Shown in pieces: positions 6,060 to 11,258 of a DNA stretch of 11,258 nt (its first letter is position 1; the number at the start of each line of letters is the position of its first letter). This DNA comes from Pseudomonadota bacterium (GTDB taxonomy: Bacteria > Pseudomonadota > Gammaproteobacteria > Burkholderiales > Burkholderiaceae_D). The position numbers were made by a program, and so were the translations under genes. The notes under the pieces were generated by a model. That model made no database searches. It had not been told where the DNA came from and worked only from the letters and a program-made list of their open reading frames with translations. The stretch covers positions 1 to 11,258 of the forward strand of contig JAFECY010000167.1 of the NCBI GenBank assembly GCA_018241865.1, read 5' to 3'.

Positions 6060-6625
6060 TCGGCCCGATAGGTGAAAGATTTCCAGTCGGAAGATAGTCG
6101 CCAGTCGCTGTTGTTCAGGGCGTTGACTTGGAAGGGTTTGGGCAGCAGTTCAACATCGAGCCGCATGCGTATCGATCCTTGGTACGTGTCGCCTGGCTTG
6201 AGCACGCCTTTTTCGGCGACCAGCCAGCGGCTCGGTCGGCGCACCAGCGTTAGCGCATCGTCCAAGGTCTGGAAACTTTGCTGCAAGCCGCCGTTGATGC
6301 CGACGTGGTATTGCCGGGTTAGGACGTTATAGGAAAGCCGGATGGTTTGCGTGGCGCTCAGGGAATTTTCATCGAACCAATACCAACGCGGCCGGGTCAG
6401 GTTGACCTCTGTGGTGAAGTAAAGCGCAACGCCGCGCAGCAAGGCATCTTCCAGTCCACGATTCAGCTCGAAGCCAAAACTGGATGCCAGCCGGTAGCCA
6501 TCGTCGCTGGATTCAATGTGAATTTGCCGAATGTCCACGCCTTGCGCGGCGGTCGGCGCACACGCGCCTGCCAGTAGGAGGGCGGTCAGCAGGCAAAACA
6601 GCAGATGTCGGCAGAGTCGGCGCAT
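6056..6625 (-). CDS. Exported DUF4390 protein
   Basis: About 189 residues from the chosen start. It begins with a typical signal peptide (MRRLCRHLLFCLLTALLLAG) and a likely signal peptidase I site near APTAAQ|G; a cysteine at LAGAC is a poor lipobox. The mature part is beta-rich (VDIRQIHIES, YHVGINGGLQQSFQTLDDAL, PSRWLV) and matches DUF4390, a family regularly encoded beside ntrYX in Betaproteobacteria. An upstream in-frame ATG at 6649 would add eight residues (MCPNPSSV) ahead of the signal peptide; I prefer the inner start because the Arg-rich n-region then begins at once. Neither start has a strong ribosome site. The gene follows rsmB by only a few tens of bases and overlaps the ntrY start by four. 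A periplasmic protein so tightly linked to a kinase with a periplasmic domain may act as a sensory accessory, but this is inference. Confidence 0.88.
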   Translation of the reverse strand: MRRLCRHLLFCLLTALLLAGACAPTAAQGVDIRQIHIESSDDGYRLASSFGFELNRGLEDALLRGVALYFTTEVNLTRPRWYWFDENSLSATQTIRLSYNVLTRQYHVGINGGLQQSFQTLDDALTLVRRPSRWLVAEKGVLKPGDTYQGSIRMRLDVELLPKPFQVNALNNSDWRLSSDWKSFTYRAE

Positions 6626-6670
6626 CACTGAAGATGGGTTCGGGCACATCGGGTTTTACAACCGGGCGAA

Positions 6671-7969
6671 TCACGGGGCAGGCTTCTGGAACAGCGCGTA
6701 AAACAAACCGTCGTGATCGTTTTGTTCATTCGCTACCGGCAATAACTGTCCCGGAGCGGCCAGCCGCACCGCGTGATGACGGCTAGCGAAGGCGGCTGCT
6801 TGGGCGGCCGATTCTTCCGGCCAGAGCGAGCAGGTAACAAGCAACAATTTACCATCGGGGCGCAGCATCTGCCAAAGGTTGTCCAGAATTTGCGCCGAAA
6901 GTGTTGCAAGCCGGGCGGCATCTTCGGGGCGACGCAACCAGCGGATGTCTGGATGGCGGCGCACGATACCGGAAGCGGTGCAGGGCACGTCGGCCAAGAT
7001 GCGGTCGAAAGCTTGACCATCCCACCAGTCGCGGCTGGCAGCATCGCCGGTCGCCAGTCGTGCGGATAGTTGCAGTCTTTGCAAATTTTCAGTGACGCGT
7101 TGCAGGCGCTTGCCGTCGCTATCGAGCGCCAGCAAATCGACGGCGGCGATTTCTAGAATGTGCCCACTCTTGCCGCCGGGAGCGGCGCAGGCGTCGAGCA
7201 CGCGCATGCCGTCGCGCAAGTCGAGCAGAGGTGCGGCCAGTTGGGCGGCGGCATCTTGCACCGAAGCCAGCCCGGCGCTGAAACCCGGGATGCGCTGTAC
7301 CGGCAGTGGCCTTTCTAGCCGCACGGCGTCAGGGCCGATCTGGTGGGCAGCGATGTCCTGCTCGCGCAACAAAGTGAGGTAGGCAGCCACATTGGTTTGG
7401 CGACGATTCACGCGCAAGGTCAGTGGCGGCGCGGTATTGCCAGCGGCGAGCAGGGCTTGCCAGTCATCCGGGTAAGCGGTGCGCGTTTGCGCGATCCACC
7501 AAGCCGGATAGTTCCAGCACGCGACCGGTTGCTGCATGACGGTTGTCAGCAGCGTATCGCGCTCGCGCAAGAAGCGGCGCAGTACGGCATTGACCATGCC
7601 GCGCGCTGGCGCACATTTTGGGTGCGCGCCAGCGGCCTCGACCGCTTGATCGACCACGGTGAAAGGCGCGTAAGGCGCGTCGTCAGCACACAGCAAGCCG
7701 AGACTACACAGCAGCAAGGCGTGCAGCAGCGTTTTTTGCGGCGGCTTGTCGGCCAGCATGTCGAGCAGCGCTTGCGCACGTCCTTGTTGGCGCATGGCGC
7801 GGTAGGCGAGGTCTTGGATTGCGCCGCGTGCTGCTGTTGGTGTCCGGTTGCGCGCCCAAGATTGTGCTAACGCCGCCGGTAGCGCGCTGCCTTGACGCAC
7901 GTCGGCGATGGCATAGGCCGCGCCGAGCAGGCTGTAGGCGAGCGAATCGATGGGCAGGCGCGTAGTCAC
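6671..7969 (-). CDS. rsmB: 16S rRNA (cytosine-967-C5) methyltransferase RsmB
   Basis: A 432-residue protein of the expected RsmB length. Residues 8–140 form the NusB-like RNA-binding domain (AYSLLGAAYAIADV, MVNAVLRRFLRER). The C-terminal Rossmann methyltransferase shows the S-adenosylmethionine motif DACAAPGGKSGHILE (259–273), an acidic ribose-binding LDSD (282–285), motif IV with Cys330 (PCTASGIVRRHPDIRWLRR) and motif VI with Cys380 (VTCSLWPEE). The second cysteine attacks cytosine C6 and the first assists product release in the m5C methyltransferase family. By homology it methylates C967 of 16S rRNA using S-adenosylmethionine. The start is GTG with no clear ribosome site; the next in-frame Met (residue 59) would cut into the NusB domain. 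It heads the rsmB–DUF4390–ntrY–ntrX run and follows DUF1840 by 71 bases. Confidence 0.95.
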   Translation of the reverse strand: MTTRLPIDSLAYSLLGAAYAIADVRQGSALPAALAQSWARNRTPTAARGAIQDLAYRAMRQQGRAQALLDMLADKPPQKTLLHALLLCSLGLLCADDAPYAPFTVVDQAVEAAGAHPKCAPARGMVNAVLRRFLRERDTLLTTVMQQPVACWNYPAWWIAQTRTAYPDDWQALLAAGNTAPPLTLRVNRRQTNVAAYLTLLREQDIAAHQIGPDAVRLERPLPVQRIPGFSAGLASVQDAAAQLAAPLLDLRDGMRVLDACAAPGGKSGHILEIAAVDLLALDSDGKRLQRVTENLQRLQLSARLATGDAASRDWWDGQAFDRILADVPCTASGIVRRHPDIRWLRRPEDAARLATLSAQILDNLWQMLRPDGKLLLVTCSLWPEESAAQAAAFASRHHAVRLAAPGQLLPVANEQNDHDGLFYALFQKPAP

Positions 7970-8040
7970 GGCGTAATGGTGTGTGGGTGCGTGCGCCGGG
8001 GTGACGGCATGGGGAAAGCGGTGGGACGAGATCGGTACGG

Positions 8041-8385
8041 CTAGACGCCCCAGATCACGTCGCGGCCGTCTTGCTGTGCGGCACGCAGCATTTCCAATAG
8101 CGGATAAGCGCGGGTGGCGAAGCTGACCGGTTCGGGTTGTTCGTGCGCATGGTCTTCGTCGGCGTCGCCATGATGCAATTGGATGTCGCGCTCGATGTCA
8201 TGGCTTTGGTGGTGCGCGCGGTCGGCGTCGATTTCGGTTTGCAGCACGGCGATCGCGTTGCCGGTTTCCGCTGCCGTGATGACGCCGCGCGCGCTATCTT
8301 TTCCAAGCAGGTCGAGCATGCGTTTGGCGTGCTCTTTATACATGAGGATGTCGGGCGCAGCTTTGGAATGGAAGGTGATGAGCAT
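8041..8385 (-). CDS. DUF1840 family protein with His-rich middle
   Basis: A 114-residue soluble protein. The N-terminal block MLITFHSKAAPDILMYKEHAK (shown only in part as MLITFHSKAAPDILMY) with KRMLDLLGKD, and the C-terminal block SFATRAYPLLEMLRAA with VIWGV, match DUF1840, a small family common in Betaproteobacteria with unknown function. The ends are conserved in the family and the middle is usually variable. Here residues 57–82 carry seven histidines (58, 59, 62, 71, 72, 79, 81) among Asp/Glu, a composition that could bind divalent metal. The ATG has GAGG about eight bases upstream. It lies 47 bases after the c-di-GMP protein stop and 71 before rsmB, in the same direction as both. Confidence 0.85.
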   Translation of the reverse strand: MLITFHSKAAPDILMYKEHAKRMLDLLGKDSARGVITAAETGNAIAVLQTEIDADRAHHQSHDIERDIQLHHGDADEDHAHEQPEPVSFATRAYPLLEMLRAAQQDGRDVIWGV

Positions 8386-8432
8386 GAAAAAAACCTCGCG
8401 GAAAGCATGATGGATGCCGCGCAGTGTAGCAG

Positions 8433-10958
8433 TTACGCGAACTGGGTTGCGCCTGTGTTCTGCAACAAATGTTCAAATTGCGCGATGGACATGGGTTTAC
8501 CGAACAGGTAGCCCTGCCCTTCGTCGCACAGTTCGTGGTTGAGGAAAACGCATTGCGCTTCGGTCTCGACGCCCTCGGCGATCACTTCCAAGCCGAGGGT
8601 GTGGCCGAGCGCGATGGTGGCCGAGGCGATCACGGCATCATTTTCGTCGTTCTCGATATCTTTGACGAAACTGCGATCGATCTTTATGCGATCGATCTCG
8701 AATAGCTTGAGATAATTCAGCGATGAATAGCCGGTACCAAAATCATCGATGGCGACACGGATACCGCGCTGGCGCAATTGCTGCAACAGTTCGCGCGTTT
8801 GTTCGGGGTCTTGCATGGCGGCGGTTTCGGTGATTTCGATTTCCAGCCAGCGCAGATCGACCCGGGTTTCCGTCACGAGTCGGTCGAGACAAGTCAACAC
8901 CGTGCCGGAATGGCACTGGCGCGCCGATAGATTGACCGCCAAGCGCAGCGGTTGCAGACCACGCGCTTGCCAGTCGGCCAAGATACGCAGCGCCGATTCC
9001 AGCACCCACTCGCCCAGCGGCAGGATCAGCCCGGATTCCTCGGCGATTGGAATGAAGTAATCCGGCGGAATCGACCCCAATTCGGGATGGTGCCAGCGCA
9101 GCAGCACCTCGGCACCCACCATCTCGCGGTTGGTAAGCTTGTATTGGGGTTGCAGGTATAGCTCGAATTCACCGCGCTCCAACGCTAACCAGATGCGGTT
9201 TTCCATCAGCAGGCGTTCTTGTGCGGCGGCATTGAGTTCGGCGGTGAAAAATTGGAAGCGGCCTCGACCTTGCAACTTGGCCGCCAGTGCGGCGGCATCG
9301 GCGTTGCGTAGTAGCGTGTCGGCGTCGTCGCCATCGAAAGGGAAGCGCGCAATGCCGATACTGGCACCAGACAGCACGCGCTGATTGTCGATCTGGAACG
9401 GGTCGCGCATGACGGTGACGATATCGTGCGCGATCGCTTTGAGCATGGTGTCAACGATGTCGGGCAAGGCGACGATGAATTCGTCGCTGCCGAGGCGGGC
9501 GATGACCGCGTTCGACGGCAGCAATGCTTTCAATCGCGCGCTGGCTTCGATCAGCAAGCGATCGCCGGTGTGATGACCGAGGCTGTCGTTGATTTTTTTA
9601 AAGTGGTCGAGGTCGATAAACATCAGCGCCACCTCGCCGCTGGTGGTGCGTGCTGCAGCGATCAATTCTTCCAACTGCAGATTCAATGTAAACCGATTGG
9701 CCAAGCCAGTCAGCGGATCTTGGTGTGCCAGTTGATGGATTTGCTCACGCGCCCGATGCTGTTCGGAGAGATCGCGCACCGTGCAGATGAAAAAACTTTC
9801 CTTGGAAGCGTTGACGCGGCTGACTGTCAACGACAGCGGGAAATCGCTGCCGTTCGCATGGCGGCCGGCTAGTTCTTGCTCCGGCTGCTGGCGCGCGCCG
9901 AGGTGCTCCAGCATCGTCATGCCGCCGGCGGCGTCGAGCGACAACAAGGTCGTCAGCGGTAGGCCGGGCATGGCGTGCATCTGGTAGCCGAACAAGCGAC
10001 CGGCTGCGCCGTTAGCCGACAGCAGAACGCCTTGGTGGTCGATGGTCAGGATGGCGTCCGCCGCATTGTCGAGAATCGCGCTCAGTCGCGCTTCGCGTTC
10101 GCGTAAGGTGCGAGTGCGTTCGATCATGACGCGTTCGAGTTGCATGCGCTGACCACTCAGCAACAGTAGAAACGCGCCCAGCAGGCCGGACAGCAGCAGG
10201 CCGCCGGCTAGGGTGAGCCAACTGTGCCAACTGTGATGCGGCAATTGGGCGAGCGAAGCCAGGCCGAGGCGCGTCAATTGCGCCTGTTGTTCGACTTCCC
10301 AGCGTCCGACCATCAAGTAGATGGCGATGAAAACGGTGCTGCTCAACGCCAGCGGTATCGGTAGCAGCCAGCGACGACGCCACCACAGCCGGCGCGGTTC
10401 GCCGATCAACACCCACGTCAGTGGTGCGGCCAGCAACACGCCGATGCTGTCGCCGATCCACCAGTTTAGCCAGCTAATCAGCAAGGAGTCGGGCGGCATG
10501 ATGCCCGTCAGATAAAAACCGGGAATGGCGATGCTGCAGCTAATCAGGCAAACCAGCGGTACCAGCATCAGCATCAGCAACACATCGCGCCCGGTGTCCA
10601 GCCCCGGTCGCAGCCAACGCCGAAATAGCATGCTGCCGATCCAAGCCTGCAGAGCCGAGCCGGCGCATACCAGCGTTACCACGCACAAAGCCGATAGCGA
10701 CCAGTTTGCGAGATTTTGTGAATACTGCAGCGTATTGAGGATAAAAGAACCGAGCGCGACGCCGAGCAGCATCGGCCGTCCGCGCGCCAGCACCGCTGCC
10801 AAGGCGATGCCGGCGGGCGGGAAAAATGGACTGGCGAAGCCGGGCGGCAACGCCAGCATGACGGACAATTTGCCGCTGATGGCGTAAGCCAAGGCCAACG
10901 CGAGTATGGCTTGCGTTGTGCTCAAGGTCGGCTGACGGCCGATACGTGAAGCAGTCAA
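8433..10958 (-). CDS. MASE1–PAS–GGDEF–EAL cyclic-di-GMP signalling protein
   Basis: An 841-residue inner-membrane protein. Residues about 15–270 are a multi-pass MASE1 sensor (ASPFFPPAGIALAAVLARG, WLNWWIGDSIGVLLAAPL). A PAS domain follows (about 288–400, AILDNAADAILTIDHQGVLL). The GGDEF domain (about 408–572) has metal Asp449 (FIDLDHFKKIND) but the signature is GSDEF (490–494), and the RxxD inhibitory site expected at about 481–484 is absent. The EAL domain (about 585–835) has EVL at 617–619 with the usual partners in place: Asn676 (VNLSARQ), Glu in EIEIT (706–710), Asp738/Asp739 (DDFGTGYSS), Lys759, Glu795 (AEGVETE) and Gln815 (GQGYLFG). It is therefore most likely a phosphodiesterase, with cyclase activity uncertain. 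The start is TTG with a strong GGGGGAG ribosome site a few bases upstream; the next Met (34) would remove most of the first membrane helix. Confidence 0.93.
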   Translation of the reverse strand: MTASRIGRQPTLSTTQAILALALAYAISGKLSVMLALPPGFASPFFPPAGIALAAVLARGRPMLLGVALGSFILNTLQYSQNLANWSLSALCVVTLVCAGSALQAWIGSMLFRRWLRPGLDTGRDVLLMLMLVPLVCLISCSIAIPGFYLTGIMPPDSLLISWLNWWIGDSIGVLLAAPLTWVLIGEPRRLWWRRRWLLPIPLALSSTVFIAIYLMVGRWEVEQQAQLTRLGLASLAQLPHHSWHSWLTLAGGLLLSGLLGAFLLLLSGQRMQLERVMIERTRTLREREARLSAILDNAADAILTIDHQGVLLSANGAAGRLFGYQMHAMPGLPLTTLLSLDAAGGMTMLEHLGARQQPEQELAGRHANGSDFPLSLTVSRVNASKESFFICTVRDLSEQHRAREQIHQLAHQDPLTGLANRFTLNLQLEELIAAARTTSGEVALMFIDLDHFKKINDSLGHHTGDRLLIEASARLKALLPSNAVIARLGSDEFIVALPDIVDTMLKAIAHDIVTVMRDPFQIDNQRVLSGASIGIARFPFDGDDADTLLRNADAAALAAKLQGRGRFQFFTAELNAAAQERLLMENRIWLALERGEFELYLQPQYKLTNREMVGAEVLLRWHHPELGSIPPDYFIPIAEESGLILPLGEWVLESALRILADWQARGLQPLRLAVNLSARQCHSGTVLTCLDRLVTETRVDLRWLEIEITETAAMQDPEQTRELLQQLRQRGIRVAIDDFGTGYSSLNYLKLFEIDRIKIDRSFVKDIENDENDAVIASATIALGHTLGLEVIAEGVETEAQCVFLNHELCDEGQGYLFGKPMSIAQFEHLLQNTGATQFA

Positions 10959-11107
10959 CTGCTCCCCCTTGGTTTGTCGCCGCGATCGAGCGCGGCTGTT
11001 TATCTAGTCGCCCCGCGGCATTGCTTGACAGCATGCGATTGGGGCGCGTCTCTTCTGTTGCTTCAAGGTAAGTATGCTACGAAAGTCGTCAATTTTGAAA
11101 TGTTTTT

Positions 11108-11130
11108 CAGTATTTTTTATAGAAACACTG
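11108..11130. other. AT-rich stem-loop after the 3' end of the partial gene
   Basis: On the minus strand CAGTGTTT pairs with AAATACTG (eight pairs, one G·U) around a 7-base loop, ten bases past the stop of the gene entering at the right edge. It has no following T-run on that strand, so it is at best an RNA-stabilising hairpin or a weak terminator. The remaining gap (10959–11140) holds no gene or convincing promoter that I can see. Confidence 0.25.
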
Positions 11131-11140
11131 CAAGTAGGCA

Positions 11141-11258
11141 TCAATCCGGCTTGAAACCGGAAAAAAAGCTGTCCGCTACTTCTGTCGGCGGTGCGGTGCC
11201 GAGGGGATTACCCGAGAGCAGTACCAGTTGATAGACGCGCTGCCCCTTGGCGATGAAG
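11141..11258 (-). CDS. C-terminal fragment of an unrecognised protein (cut by window edge)
   Basis: Thirty-eight codons and a TGA stop are visible on the minus strand, in frame from 11257. The peptide begins FIAKGQRVYQLVLLSGNP and ends SFFSGFKPD. A pattern of basic residues, then VYQLVVL-type beta strand, then a short acidic/hydrophobic helix ending FF-x-SF is common at the C-terminus of small exported or lipid-anchored hypothetical proteins in Burkholderiales, where the end reads like FFDSFRL. The start and most of the gene lie outside the window. It runs in the same direction as the c-di-GMP protein gene, with a 182-base gap between them. Confidence 0.6.
   Translation of the reverse strand, partial: FIAKGQRVYQLVLLSGNPLGTAPPTEVADSFFSGFKPD

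Noticed and set aside
7967..8011. 14-codon upstream frame ending in GTGA at the rsmB start
   Set aside because: No ribosome site precedes its ATG and the Pro/His/Thr content looks random; the overlap alone is not enough to call coupling.
11041..11110. TTGACG on the minus strand as a −35 for the c-di-GMP protein gene
   Set aside because: No acceptable −10 hexamer lies 16–18 bases downstream.
10974..11231. 85-residue plus-strand open frame at the right edge
   Set aside because: It mixes an AT-rich gap with the antisense of a plausible C-terminus on the minus strand and has no family likeness.

Overview
The window reads as chromosomal DNA of a betaproteobacterium, most likely order Burkholderiales and possibly Oxalobacteraceae. 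This rests on recognised gene content, since no search was run: an rsmB–DUF4390–ntrY–ntrX cluster, DUF3567 and DUF1840 proteins (mainly betaproteobacterial families), a short NtrX without its AAA+ domain, and GC-rich codon use. Every supported gene lies on the minus strand, so transcription runs from high to low coordinates. No rRNA, tRNA, CRISPR array or intact transposase gene is visible, and no gene-free stretch exceeds 300 bases.

In transcription order: the window opens at 11258 inside the last 38 codons of an unrecognised protein. After a 182-base gap come a large MASE1–PAS–GGDEF–EAL cyclic-di-GMP protein (TTG start) and a small DUF1840 protein with a histidine-rich middle. Next is the core cluster: rsmB (16S rRNA m5C methyltransferase), an exported DUF4390 protein, and the NtrY-type sensor kinase, whose start overlaps the DUF4390 stop by ATGA. 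After a 77-base gap with a small stem-loop comes the NtrX-type regulator, here only receiver plus Fis-type helix-turn-helix. A 126-residue protein follows 13 bases later; it looks like a stripped-down COG0523/CobW protein that keeps the CxCC metal motif but has no P-loop. Then come DUF3567, a YafJ-type class II glutamine amidotransferase and DUF4404.

The first ~980 bases differ. Exact 12-base inverted repeats at 1–12 and 966–977 enclose two tightly spaced genes: a LexA/UmuD-type S24 peptidase domain with no DNA-binding domain, and a membrane-anchored zinc-ribbon protein. The segment looks more AT-rich than the rest and ends about 25 bases past the DUF4404 stop, consistent with an inserted accessory cassette or the scar of one.

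The best candidates for something undescribed are this repeat-bounded cassette and the P-loop-less CxCC protein beside ntrX. The rest is a fairly ordinary betaproteobacterial backbone with signalling genes (NtrYX, c-di-GMP).
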